A DNA stretch of 64,000 nucleotides from Promethearchaeota archaeon (lineage in GTDB: Archaea; Asgardarchaeota; Lokiarchaeia; Sigyniarchaeales; SOKP01): positions 1 to 64,000 of the forward strand of contig JAEOTA010000019.1 in NCBI GenBank assembly GCA_016840085.1. The letters are read 5' to 3'. Shown in pieces: positions 49,819 through 60,167 of the stretch. A program made the position numbers and the translations under genes. The stretch's first letter is position 1. Every line of letters begins with the position of its first letter. A model generated the notes under the pieces. The model worked only from the letters and a program-made list of their open reading frames with translations, did not search any database and was not told where the DNA came from.

Positions 49819-50754
49819 ATGAGTAATAGAAAAGAAATCATAGAGAATTTTTATAAAAGCTTAGAAGCGAAAGGTTATAAAGGAAAAATTGTTTCTGCAG
49901 AACATATTCCAGATTTACGTCAAACAGTTACAAATTATTATGATCAAAATCTTTTAGATCCTGGTTTTTATGAGGAATATAAACCTTATTTTGAATTTGA
50001 ACCAAATGTGGATTTAGTTGAAATAAAATCTCTTTTCATTATCTCAGTTCCACAACCTCAATTTGAAGCCGTCTTTCGCTTGCATAATAAAAGGATCTCT
50101 TTGCTTATTCCTCCCACATATTTATATAGCCTTAAATTAATTAACGAGCTGACTGAATTTCTTACTGAAATATTGAAACCAGCGGGTTATAATGTAGCCT
50201 ACGCGACTCTTCCTCAAAAAACTTTAGCCGTACATAGTGGATTAGCCGAATATGGAAGAAATAATATAACATATGTATCGGGAATGGGTAGTTTTCATCG
50301 CTTAACAACATTTTATTCAGATTTTCCTCCTGATGAGGATAATTGGCAAGACTTACAAATGATGGAAATATGTAAGGAATGTTCTGCCTGTACGCGGAAA
50401 TGCCCAACGCGTGCAATCCCAACTGATCGTTTTCTTTTACGTGCTGAACGCTGTATTACATTTCATAATGAACAACCAGGAGATACTCCCTTTCCAGATT
50501 GGATTGATCCTAAGTGGCATAATTGTTTAGTGGGGTGTCTACATTGTCAGAAGGTGTGCCCCGCAAATAAGAAAGTTATAAATTGGACTGAACCAGGACC
50601 TAAGTTCACTGAAGAAGAAACAAATTTGATAATAAAAGGAACAAATATTGATGAACTTCCTGCAATGACAAAAGAGAAAATAGATAACTACCATCTGGTT
50701 AATTATTATGAGATTATTCCCCGAAATTTGAGCGTTTTTTTAAAAGGACAATGA
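49819..50754 (+). CDS. QueG-like 4Fe-4S epoxyqueuosine-reductase-family protein
   Basis: CKECSACTRKCPTRAIP; CLVGCLHCQKVCPANK. Confidence 0.85.
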   Translation: MSNRKEIIENFYKSLEAKGYKGKIVSAEHIPDLRQTVTNYYDQNLLDPGFYEEYKPYFEFEPNVDLVEIKSLFIISVPQPQFEAVFRLHNKRISLLIPPTYLYSLKLINELTEFLTEILKPAGYNVAYATLPQKTLAVHSGLAEYGRNNITYVSGMGSFHRLTTFYSDFPPDEDNWQDLQMMEICKECSACTRKCPTRAIPTDRFLLRAERCITFHNEQPGDTPFPDWIDPKWHNCLVGCLHCQKVCPANKKVINWTEPGPKFTEEETNLIIKGTNIDELPAMTKEKIDNYHLVNYYEIIPRNLSVFLKGQ

Positions 50755-50976
50755 GAATGTAATAAACCATTCTTCTCTGCACATTGTACACACATTTTTC
50801 TTTTCATATATTTTCCTTAGTCTATAACTAATTATTTTGGTTTTATCCTTATTATAAAATTGCGAATCGTTTTCAATCATAATGGGATTTTTTGTTTGGA
50901 TAATAGTATTAATTTCTTCTAGAGAATTGTTGTAGGAAGGCATAGAAACATCATCTCGATCAATAAAGGCATTCAA
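50740..50976 (-). CDS. Small hypothetical protein with CxxC
   Basis: 78-aa ORF with plausible composition; 15-nt 3' overlap with 49819-50754. Confidence 0.35.
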   Translation of the reverse strand: MNAFIDRDDVSMPSYNNSLEEINTIIQTKNPIMIENDSQFYNKDKTKIISYRLRKIYEKKNVCTMCREEWFITFSLSF

Positions 50977-51092
50977 TGACCCATATTTCCAATATGTTTA
51001 TTTTAAACCTTTCTTGCTATTTTTAACATGAAATCTGATAAAATATTAAATAAAAATTTAAATACCAACTTATTATAATAATAATTTGAAAA

Positions 51093-53375
51093 GTGATTAT
51101 GAGAAATTCTAAGAAGAATAAAAATATTGGTATTATTACTCTGTTTTTTTTAATTTTTTCTATAGTTCTATTTTATAATATCAATATTTCATATGCGGGG
51201 GATAATAATAATTCTTTAACGATTCCTTTAAAACTTCAAATTTTTGAATTCTCTGAAAAAAAAAGTACAATAAATAATGTAAGTTCTATAGATATTGAAT
51301 TACCCTCATCTACTTGGGATATCACTTATTTAGTAATGAATTTTACAAATATTGAATATTACGAGCGAGAAATAAAAACAATTGAAGATACGCCTACTAA
51401 GGATGATTTATTCATAGATAAACAAGATTTAGAAGGGCTTGGTGTTCAAATTACGCTAAATGATACCATAACGATTTATGGTGCTTATCTTAATATAAAA
51501 ACATCACTAACCCATACGTTGGATGATATATTTGTTCAAATAAGAGGTTATAATTCATCAATCAATGCGCCAAATAATACTATCTATGGATATATAGATT
51601 TAAATCATACAATAGTTGATGGATGGAATTATCAGAATTTTACCTCACCTATAACGCTCCCTAAGGGGCATTATTATTTAGTTATGCAAGGTTTTGTTCA
51701 AGCCGCAGGAATATATCAGTGGTATTATAATGATGTCGATCCAAATAATCCAAATTTATATAGATCAGAAAAAAATGGATTTGGTTGGGTAAATGGCATT
51801 CAAGGGTCACCATTTTTATATAAATTGGATCAAACGGTTAAGAAGAGAGATGTTTACCCGGAAGAATTCAATATGACTGCTGAAATAGACAGTGTCTCTT
51901 ATAGAATCTTAAATGGTATACATATGGGTTCAGGTACTCTTAAGTTACCAGATATTAATTTTTCTCCTAATGATGAAATTTTGCATATTCCTATTGAAAC
52001 TAATAGATTTTTCTTCGACTTAAATTATCATCTTAAATTACAAAATCAATTCCTCTCTAATGCTTTTGTTAATATATCTGTAAAAGAAGATAATTTCTGG
52101 AAAATTATTCCTGAGATTAATAGATGTAATTATTATTATTCTATTAAATTTGAATTGCCAAATAATTGGTATAATTTAGTCGTATCTAAGGATAATATAG
52201 ATATTACATCATCTGATGATATCATGATCAATGGAAATTTTTTACATATATTGAATAATACAATTAATGGTGATGCTGACTGGGAAATTACTACGAAATC
52301 ACCTAAAACTGATTTTACCTTAGATCTTAGTAGGGGGACTGAATTTAAACTAGGTAACGAATTAATATACTCGGCTATTGCTCTAATTAGAGAAGGAAAT
52401 TTTACATTCCTACTTTATAACGAACTTGGAGTAGAATTGGATAATAAAACAATAGCTGTAACTTCAGGTGATACAGTGTATTCTTTCAATATTACATCAA
52501 CTGCTTCTCTAGGCTATTGGACTGCCTATATTTATTGGAATAGCTACAATGATGCAAGCGTCAAATCTCAAGTATTCAAAATAATTCCCAATCGTCCCCC
52601 TCCCTTTGATATAAATCTTATTCCAGTAATTATAATAGGAGTAATATTAGGTGGTGGGAGTTTAACGAGTTTAACTGCTTATCAAACAATTAAAAGAAAA
52701 AAGAGAAGAAGTGATTTAAAACTTAAGGGAATATCTAATAAATTTAAGGATATCCTCAGTCTAAATTATCTGATGATCTCAGATATTAAATCAGGAGTAA
52801 ACGTATATGAACAATTCATTACGGGAAGATTTATGGATCCTAGCTTAATTTCAGGATTCTTGGATGCTATAAGAAACTTCGGGATTGAATTAACTGGCTC
52901 TTATCGCAAATCAGAAACATTGAGTCTAGATTATGAAGATTCAATAATTTTAATGAATGAATCTGAAGATTTTAGGATAATAATTGTATTGTCAGATAAA
53001 CCTTCAGAAGAATTCACAAATTCAATTACGAATTTGGCAAAAGATATTAAGGAAAAATATGGAGATCTACTTCGAGCGTTTAAAGGAGGACAAGTTACTC
53101 AATTTGCGGGTTTAAGTGAATTAATTGAAAAGCATCTAAATGTTTCATTTGCCTCACCATTAAAGATTGCTTTCCATAAGAAAGCCAAACTTAACACTAT
53201 CGAAAAATCAATCATACAAAAAGCAAATGAAATTATGAACCAAACCAATTTAGATTATTTCTACACATCATTTTTAATGCCTGATCAAAAGTTCGATCCT
53301 GAGACGACTAATGTAATATTCGATTTGATTAATAAAAAGATATTTCAACCAATTAGTTTAAATTTAGAAGAATAA
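51093..53375 (+). CDS. Type I membrane protein: large ectodomain, TM, cytosolic longin-like domain
   Basis: Signal peptide; TM IPVIIIGVILGGGSLTSLTAY + KRKKRR; cytosolic NYLMISDIKSGVNVYEQF...ISGFLDAIRNFGIEL...IRNF/IIIVLSDKP...LAKDIKEKYGDLL. Confidence 0.78.
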   Translation: MIMRNSKKNKNIGIITLFFLIFSIVLFYNINISYAGDNNNSLTIPLKLQIFEFSEKKSTINNVSSIDIELPSSTWDITYLVMNFTNIEYYEREIKTIEDTPTKDDLFIDKQDLEGLGVQITLNDTITIYGAYLNIKTSLTHTLDDIFVQIRGYNSSINAPNNTIYGYIDLNHTIVDGWNYQNFTSPITLPKGHYYLVMQGFVQAAGIYQWYYNDVDPNNPNLYRSEKNGFGWVNGIQGSPFLYKLDQTVKKRDVYPEEFNMTAEIDSVSYRILNGIHMGSGTLKLPDINFSPNDEILHIPIETNRFFFDLNYHLKLQNQFLSNAFVNISVKEDNFWKIIPEINRCNYYYSIKFELPNNWYNLVVSKDNIDITSSDDIMINGNFLHILNNTINGDADWEITTKSPKTDFTLDLSRGTEFKLGNELIYSAIALIREGNFTFLLYNELGVELDNKTIAVTSGDTVYSFNITSTASLGYWTAYIYWNSYNDASVKSQVFKIIPNRPPPFDINLIPVIIIGVILGGGSLTSLTAYQTIKRKKRRSDLKLKGISNKFKDILSLNYLMISDIKSGVNVYEQFITGRFMDPSLISGFLDAIRNFGIELTGSYRKSETLSLDYEDSIILMNESEDFRIIIVLSDKPSEEFTNSITNLAKDIKEKYGDLLRAFKGGQVTQFAGLSELIEKHLNVSFASPLKIAFHKKAKLNTIEKSIIQKANEIMNQTNLDYFYTSFLMPDQKFDPETTNVIFDLINKKIFQPISLNLEE

Positions 53376-53475
53376 CTAATAAAATTAAAACAAATAATAT
53401 CAACCAATTTAACAATAACAAAATCCTAAAACATTAAATCTTGAAATAAGAAATTACAATATAAAGTTTTACAAT

Positions 53476-53934
53476 ATGGATGAAATAATTTGGATTCACA
53501 TTATAGATGGCTCTGGTGCAAATATTTTTAGTTATGAAAATTATATCAAAGGAACTTCTGAAGTTAATCTCACTTTATTATCTCATTTTATCTATGCGTT
53601 ACGAGCAGTTGCAAAAAATATGGAAGTAGATGAAATTAAAGAAGTTGACATAGATAAAAATAAATTCTTTTTAATTAAAGAAAAATTAACTAATTTCCTC
53701 TTTATTATAAAAACTAAACCAAAAGCAAAGACTGAAATTATAACGCCAATATTAAGAAAAATTAAAGAAAAGTTTGTTGAGAAATTTACAGGGCATTTCA
53801 CTTTACCTATTCAAGATAAGATACAACTATTAAAATCGTTTAAAGAAGATGTTAAGAGAATAATTGAAGGTAAAAACCCCCGAATAGATCTAATAGACTC
53901 ACTCTCAAAAACTAAAAGAATTACTCGAATTTGA
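53476..53934 (+). CDS. Longin-like soluble protein
   Basis: IIWIHIIDGSGANIFSYENY...LLSHFIYALRAVAKNM...NFLFIIKTKP...ILRKIKEKFVEKF; same block order as the cytosolic domain of 51093-53375. Confidence 0.7.
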   Translation: MDEIIWIHIIDGSGANIFSYENYIKGTSEVNLTLLSHFIYALRAVAKNMEVDEIKEVDIDKNKFFLIKEKLTNFLFIIKTKPKAKTEIITPILRKIKEKFVEKFTGHFTLPIQDKIQLLKSFKEDVKRIIEGKNPRIDLIDSLSKTKRITRI

Positions 53935-53974
53935 AGAACAAGATAAATATCAAATGATAATTTTATTTAAAATT

Positions 53975-54529
53975 TCAGCATATTTCTTCAAGTTCTATCA
54001 TTTTTCCTTCGTTGATTACCATGTTATTTAGCATTAATCGCATCAATGATTCGAATAACAGCTCGATATTCTCACCAGTTTTGCTGGAACATTCAATAAA
54101 TCCATTTAAACCCATCGATTTGGCAACTCTCGCTCCCACTTTTCGAGGGATTTCTCTAATAAAATCTAAATCTAACTTAGCACCAAGTAATATAATTGGA
54201 AATCTTTGGTTAGTTTTTTGTATTAGTGATAACCAATTACCAATATGAGAAAAGGAAGAGTAATTTGTTATATCATACATCAAAATGCCTCCCAAAGCGC
54301 CGTATAAATATTCAGGAAACATATATTGAAACCGTTTGTGCCCGGCAAAATCCCAAATCATTAGCTTTAATTCCTTTCCATCGAGCTCACAATCCTTAGT
54401 TTGAAAATCAACTCCAATTGTCCTTAAGCAATTATAATCAAATATATCAGTAATGAATCGCTTTACCAATGTTGTTTTACCAGAATCAGTATCGCCTAAA
54501 ATGACGGTTTTTAAAATTGCATCATACAT
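53975..54529 (-). CDS. Rab/Ras-like small GTPase
   Basis: GDTDSGKTTL, TIGVDFQTK, WDFAGHKRF, GAKLDL, SSKTGEN. Confidence 0.93.
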   Translation of the reverse strand: MYDAILKTVILGDTDSGKTTLVKRFITDIFDYNCLRTIGVDFQTKDCELDGKELKLMIWDFAGHKRFQYMFPEYLYGALGGILMYDITNYSSFSHIGNWLSLIQKTNQRFPIILLGAKLDLDFIREIPRKVGARVAKSMGLNGFIECSSKTGENIELLFESLMRLMLNNMVINEGKMIELEEIC

Positions 54530-54867
54530 TTTAATATTATCTTATCCTATCTAAGTTCTTTATCGCGTTTTTCTTTAAAGTATAATATCCTTTTTTGTAA
54601 AAATTATTTGCATTACTACCCATGAAAAGCCCCATATTTAAATATTTTGGAATAAATTAATCAGTTTTTCATTTTTTTCATGGAACTTAATGGAAAATCA
54701 AAAAAGTATGCAGCATTTTAACTTTTTTCCTTTTTGTCCTATGAATAAAAGGAAAAATGAATCTAATAATATATGAATATGGACTATAATTATATTTGTA
54801 TTCTCATTTAGATGATTAAAATTATCAACCTAGGGCGTAAAACAATTATTTTCATGGTCTTCAACCC

Positions 54868-55575
54868 TTACTTAATTGTGATAATGAAATCAAAAAAAGA
54901 CTCTTCTTTCTTATTAGAGACATAGATTTGATCAACTTCACATAACACATCTCTATTTATTGCTTTTTTTAATATACCTTCAGAAATACCACACATTATA
55001 TAAACATGATATATGAAGTCATCAGTATCTTCTAAAAATATTGAATTCTTGAATCTATACGTGGCATTTTTCCCTTCTGGATCAATTTTCAATATTGTTA
55101 TATCGATATTTGGTTGAAAAATATCATAAGCAGAATAAAAAGCCTTAAAACTTTCTAAAAATAGCCTCGAAATGGGATGACTTTTTAAACCTCTCAATTG
55201 TTTCTGAATATTCGGCCCAAAAGAAAATTTAATATCATTTGCTGCTTCTCTTCCGATCTGTATTGCCACATCCTCATTATTTGGTAAATACTTTTTAAAT
55301 TTCGATAATAGAGCTTTATAATACGTTATAGCAGTTTCAAAAGGAATGAATTTTTCTTTTTTAGCAAAAAATAATTTATATGCTCCTACTTTTTTGCTGA
55401 ATATTTGATTTGTACGCTCAAGACTAAGCACATATTTAGAAACTGTGTTCCTTGAGAAATTAGTAATATTAACAATGTCTGAAGCAGTTATTCCTCCAGG
55501 ATTATCTCTAATACATTCTAAAATAACAAATTCATGATTAATAGTGTTCTTTTTGTTAGCCGTTGATCTTAACAC
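54868..55575 (-). CDS. Winged-helix transcriptional regulator-like protein
   Basis: FVILECIRDNPGGITASDIVNITNFSRNTVSKYVLSLERTNQIFSKKVG. Confidence 0.75.
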   Translation of the reverse strand: MLRSTANKKNTINHEFVILECIRDNPGGITASDIVNITNFSRNTVSKYVLSLERTNQIFSKKVGAYKLFFAKKEKFIPFETAITYYKALLSKFKKYLPNNEDVAIQIGREAANDIKFSFGPNIQKQLRGLKSHPISRLFLESFKAFYSAYDIFQPNIDITILKIDPEGKNATYRFKNSIFLEDTDDFIYHVYIMCGISEGILKKAINRDVLCEVDQIYVSNKKEESFFDFIITIK

Positions 55576-55690
55576 CTTTAAAAAAAGTTCAGATATCTTT
55601 CAGTAACTTACAAAAGATATATTTATATATTAATCTATCAAAAATTTAATATATATATGTGATAACTATTCTTGATCATTAATTATCAAG

Positions 55691-58342
55691 GTGAAAAAAA
55701 TGTCTAAAAAAATATTAATTCTCTCTGCTGTGCTACTTACATTAGGATCAGGTTTAATACCTGGAGGTATTCTAATTGGGGATTATATTAATAATAGAGT
55801 AGCAAATTCTATTGATGAAGGTCTTTTAGGAATTGAAGAAGGAGCGATTCCATTAATCGAACCAATGATTAAAGAGAAGGGAATTCCACGCTCTCTTAGA
55901 GGAATTAGAGATACAGCGATTCCTATAATTGAACCCATGATTAAAGAGAAAGGAATTCCACAGGCTCTTAGAGGAATTAGAGATTCAGCAATACCTATGA
56001 TTGAACCCATGATTAAAGAGAAGGGAATTCCACAAGCCCTTAGAGGAATCAGAGATGAGGGAATCTCATTTGTAGAAGATATGGTAGAAGCTACATTTGT
56101 AGCTGTATTAATTAAAGTTATGGCACTGGATGGTGGAACTGTTTTAGGTACATATTATCCTCCTATTGGGATAGAAAATTTTTTTAATAATGACACTATC
56201 GGAGTTTGGGTTTTTTTTAGCGGCGTATCACATTATCATACTGAACCTCTATATTTTACTGAAGATGCTCAAAATAGGGTATTATTTGGCAACAGCACTA
56301 CAGTTCCAGGATATATTCCTAGCATTCAAGGCTTTCTTAATGATACATCAACAGGAGCTGGAGTTGCACTATTTTTAGATCAGTATTATAATGCGAATTC
56401 AAGCGAGACTAATGAATTGAAGGAAATAATGCAAGAAAACTATAATTGTACATGGGATCAATTAACAAAATTACATGAATATGTATGTGTTTACTTAATT
56501 GATTTAATTATCCCTATTATAATTCAAAATAACTTGCATGTAGAATATATGCCAGAATTAGCGGGACTTCTTTCAGTTAACGCAATTGCGAAAGCCCTTT
56601 TCATGGAACAGTGGGCTAATGGTACAATATTAGGTGAAGTCCAATATCCAGGAGGAATCGATTTTAGTGAAATGATCGAAGGCATAAACGAAACTCTTGT
56701 TGGATTCGAAGTGGGGCGTATAACCCCATCTAATATTACTCGAAAAGTAGCTTTAGCGCTCTTTGATGAGATTAATTACCCGAATGCCCTAACTAACGAT
56801 ACTGGAATTGACCCGTGGATTACTGCTTATACAAATAATACTATTAAGGATAACTTAATGAATGAATTCAATCTAACACAGACTCAGATGGATATGATTC
56901 TCTACTGGTTATTCGAAGAGTCTTTCAAGGACAATATCGTTCCTGAACTTATGAAGCTACCCCCTCCAGAGGGAATAGGTAAATCTATAACTGAGTTTGC
57001 AAAAGAGCTCCTATTGGAACAATGGGCTAATGGCACAATTTTAGGTGAAATTCTATATCCAGGTGGTATTGATTTTAGTGAATTGCTTGAAAGTATAGAT
57101 GAACCTCTTGTTGGATTTGAAGTGGGGCGTATAACACCATCTAATATTACAACAAAATCCGCTGTGGCACTCTTCGACGAAATTAATTACCCAAACGCCC
57201 TAACTAACGATGATGGAATTGAACAATGGGTTACTGCTAATGCAAATAATGCAATAAAAGATGCATTAAAGGATGAATTCAATTTAACGCAAACTCAAAC
57301 AGATATAATCCTCTATTGGTTGTTCGAGGAATCATTTCAGGAAAATATTGTTCCTGAATTAATGAAACTGCCCCCTCCCGATGGTGTGGGTATGAGTATC
57401 ACAGAATATGCGAGAGTGTTATTATTGGAACAATGGGCTAATGGTACAATATTAGGTGAAACTCTATATCCGGGAGGAATTGATTTTAGTGATATACTCG
57501 AAGGAGTAACTGATACTCTTGTTGGATTTGAAGTGGGTCGGGAAACACCCTCAGGCATTACGTTAATGTCCGCTTCGGCACTCTTTGACGAAATTAATTA
57601 CCCAAATGCTCTAACTAACGATACTGGAATTGAACAATGGATTACGGCTTATACTAATAATACTGTTAAGGATGCGTTGATGAGTGAATTCACTCTAACG
57701 CAAACTCAAATGGATATGATACTCTATTGGTTATTTGAGGAATCTTTTCAAGAAAATATTGTCCCTGAACTTATGAAACTAGCACCTCCAGATGGAGTAG
57801 GTATGAGTATCACAGAATATGCAAGAGTTTTATTTTTGGAACAGTGGGCAAATGGCACTGCAGAAGGAAAAATTCTCTATCCTCATGGATTTCCACTCCC
57901 TTTAAAAGCTGGCACAATATATGGACTTGAAGTGGGATATCAGGGCATAGATATGTCTGTATTGCCAACTAATATGTCATTAAAATCAGCAGAATTGCTT
58001 TGGGATATTTCAAGCGAATTTTCAATAGTAAACAAAATAGGTCTTAGTAAATGGTTGTCAGCAGTAAGAAATCCTAACTCCGCTATAGCTGCTGAATTAC
58101 AATCTGTGAATTACTTAGAAGATGATGAAATGATGATGATTTTAAGTTGGCTACCAAAGTTTAGAGACAATATAATGCCATATCTCGCTCAAGAAGAAAT
58201 GAATTTGCCTTCAGATGCAACTACTTATGCAAATTCAATCGCCCTTGGAATGGTAATTCCGGGAGGGATTTCTATTGGCCTTGGATTGGCAGGTCTAGTA
58301 AGTAATTTACTTGTAAAAAGAAAACTTAAAATAACTCAGTAA
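55691..58342 (+). CDS. Two-TM large ectodomain protein with 24-aa and 137-aa tandem repeats
   Basis: N- and C-terminal TM helices; repeated EQWANGTILGE...FDEINYPNALTND...LTQTQMDMILYWLFEESF. Confidence 0.85.
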   Translation: MKKMSKKILILSAVLLTLGSGLIPGGILIGDYINNRVANSIDEGLLGIEEGAIPLIEPMIKEKGIPRSLRGIRDTAIPIIEPMIKEKGIPQALRGIRDSAIPMIEPMIKEKGIPQALRGIRDEGISFVEDMVEATFVAVLIKVMALDGGTVLGTYYPPIGIENFFNNDTIGVWVFFSGVSHYHTEPLYFTEDAQNRVLFGNSTTVPGYIPSIQGFLNDTSTGAGVALFLDQYYNANSSETNELKEIMQENYNCTWDQLTKLHEYVCVYLIDLIIPIIIQNNLHVEYMPELAGLLSVNAIAKALFMEQWANGTILGEVQYPGGIDFSEMIEGINETLVGFEVGRITPSNITRKVALALFDEINYPNALTNDTGIDPWITAYTNNTIKDNLMNEFNLTQTQMDMILYWLFEESFKDNIVPELMKLPPPEGIGKSITEFAKELLLEQWANGTILGEILYPGGIDFSELLESIDEPLVGFEVGRITPSNITTKSAVALFDEINYPNALTNDDGIEQWVTANANNAIKDALKDEFNLTQTQTDIILYWLFEESFQENIVPELMKLPPPDGVGMSITEYARVLLLEQWANGTILGETLYPGGIDFSDILEGVTDTLVGFEVGRETPSGITLMSASALFDEINYPNALTNDTGIEQWITAYTNNTVKDALMSEFTLTQTQMDMILYWLFEESFQENIVPELMKLAPPDGVGMSITEYARVLFLEQWANGTAEGKILYPHGFPLPLKAGTIYGLEVGYQGIDMSVLPTNMSLKSAELLWDISSEFSIVNKIGLSKWLSAVRNPNSAIAAELQSVNYLEDDEMMMILSWLPKFRDNIMPYLAQEEMNLPSDATTYANSIALGMVIPGGISIGLGLAGLVSNLLVKRKLKITQ
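55847..56062 (+). repeat. 3 x 72-bp tandem repeat within CDS 55691-58342
   Basis: Units begin at 55847, 55919 and 55991 (I-P-x-I-E-P-M-I-K-E-K-G-I-P-x-x-L-R-G-I-R-D). Confidence 0.92.
56606..57871 (+). repeat. 411-bp tandem repeats (three full units plus a partial fourth) within CDS 55691-58342
   Basis: GAACARTGGGCWAATGG motif at 56606, 57017, 57428 and 57839: exact 411-bp spacing. Confidence 0.93.
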
Positions 58343-58482
58343 CATTTTTTTTTTATTTGGAGATAAAGACGCTATAACTGCCTTTTATGACTTTCAAAAG
58401 CATAAAATAAAAGATTCACTCGATAATTATTTATTAATTAAGAATATTTCAATTACTTCAAACTTTTTTAAACATAATCACC

Positions 58483-59013
58483 GTGATAATTATTATGGAA
58501 ATGACGTTATTTGATCAACTTGATAAAAATCAATTAAAAGAATTACTTATAAAATGTTGGATGACTCATGACGGTTCATGGTTTTATAACTGTGTCCGTG
58601 AATTAGGAGTTGATACTGCTAACAAACTAAATAAAGCAGCTATTAAAACTCTTTCAGAAGTTGAAATGCAAAGAATAAAAAAGACAATGGGATGGGAAAA
58701 CGTAAAAATAAAAACGTTTGAACAATTAAAGGATTTTATTATTAATGGCTTTAGTGTATTAAAAGGGGATTTTATGGATTTTGAATATACCTTCCCTGAA
58801 AATAATCGGATGCATTGGGAAATGAACCGATGTTTTGCCTACAACGGCATGAAAATGATTGGAGTTAACAAACAATATGAATGTGGCATAATATACCGTG
58901 TTAGTTGCTGGCTGGATGCTCTGGGTATAAGCCATACCATTGAGCCTGAAATCGATAAATGTTTATTAAATTCTCGTGAAAAATGTTCTGGGGATATAAT
59001 ATTGAATCTTTAG
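58483..59013 (+). CDS. DUF6125 / ATC-hydrolase-superfamily-like protein
   Basis: CWMTHDGSWFYNCVRELGVDTANKLNKAAIK; C-terminal CxW...C...KCSG pattern. Confidence 0.7.
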   Translation: MIIIMEMTLFDQLDKNQLKELLIKCWMTHDGSWFYNCVRELGVDTANKLNKAAIKTLSEVEMQRIKKTMGWENVKIKTFEQLKDFIINGFSVLKGDFMDFEYTFPENNRMHWEMNRCFAYNGMKMIGVNKQYECGIIYRVSCWLDALGISHTIEPEIDKCLLNSREKCSGDIILNL

Positions 59014-59195
59014 GGCTAATTAGCATTTATTCTTTATCTTATATTTTATTTTAACGAATTTCCCAATAAAAATCAGGATATTCTTATAATTTTCCTATGG
59101 ATATTTAGTGTGATTTTACTTTTTGTTGGTGGAGTCATTTATAATGATACATTAATTTCGAAAAAAAAATAGAATTTAATTAATTTTATGATATT

Positions 59196-59615
59196 TCATT
59201 TTTTTTTTCTAAGAATTAATATTATGAATACAGTACCGATTATAAAGGAGAGATTATATCCTGGAATTGCTGGTGCTTGTTGTTGGAGAATTTTACCTTT
59301 TATAACAACTACACTTTCAGAAACCATATTTCTTGCTCTATCCTGGGCATAATAAGTTATTATAATTTCTCCTTCAGGTATAGCATCCCATGCATCTTGA
59401 TCGATAGAACCATTTAATTCTGTAAAATCAAATTCTCCGGAGACTCCTTCTATTATATACCATGTAGAGATTAAATTCACTTCAATTATAGATAAATTAT
59501 AATTTGGAGGTGTACTCGCAAATTTTTCACCCTCAAGAGGTGAATATATAGTAATTATAGGCTCAAGGGTATCTTTGTAAATTAATATGGAATCAAAATT
59601 GATTCGCTCTTTCAA
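59196..59615 (-). CDS. Truncated surface protein: Ig-like domain plus C-terminal IPGYNL-TM-basic tail
   Basis: STWYIIEGVSGEFDFTELNGSIDQDAWDAIPEGEIIITYYAQDRARN; APAIPGYNLSFIIGTVFIILILRKKK; no signal peptide. Confidence 0.6.
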   Translation of the reverse strand: MKERINFDSILIYKDTLEPIITIYSPLEGEKFASTPPNYNLSIIEVNLISTWYIIEGVSGEFDFTELNGSIDQDAWDAIPEGEIIITYYAQDRARNMVSESVVVIKGKILQQQAPAIPGYNLSFIIGTVFIILILRKKK

Positions 59616-59768
59616 TAGTTTGTGGTTTGTGTTAATTGGAATATTCCTTATATCGTCAACAAGGAAAACTTATACTTGGACATTATACCAAGTAAAGCTT
59701 TCAAACATCAAAGTTAAAGATATTATAAAAATAGTATTCTTAAAAATAGATTTTGTTTTTCTCTTCAT

Positions 59769-60167
59769 TTAATAATCAATTTTTTTGACTTTGAGATTTT
59801 CCACATCCTTAAAGTGAGTTTCCGTAGTGTAAATAAATATTTTCCGAGTTAGCGCTTCAGCAATCATTATTGCATCCACTATTGATAGGAATTTATACTT
59901 ACACTTAAGTTCTCCCGCCAATATTGATATGTTTTTGCTAAGAGGTATAAACTTGATTATATTACCTTGACGGAGATTTTCCATTATAATTTGAGCGTTG
60001 ATTTTTCCTTTTTCTCTGCATAAATGATTAAATAGTTCAATATAATTTAATTCTGAAGATATGAAATTAAATTGATTTTTTTTAGTCTTAATCTTTTTAA
60101 GTGTTTCTTCATGATTACTTTGGTATAAAGTAATAACCCCCGAATCAAGAAAGATGGTATTCTTCAT
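59769..60167 (-). CDS. PIN-domain toxin-like protein
   Basis: NTIFLDSGVITLY; SIVDAIMIAEAL; 1-nt overlap with the upstream antitoxin. Confidence 0.82.
   Translation of the reverse strand: MKNTIFLDSGVITLYQSNHEETLKKIKTKKNQFNFISSELNYIELFNHLCREKGKINAQIIMENLRQGNIIKFIPLSKNISILAGELKCKYKFLSIVDAIMIAEALTRKIFIYTTETHFKDVENLKVKKIDY

Noticed and set aside
55847-56062. 72-bp tandem array as a possible CRISPR
   Set aside because: Repeats are contiguous without unique spacers and encode in-frame protein repeats.
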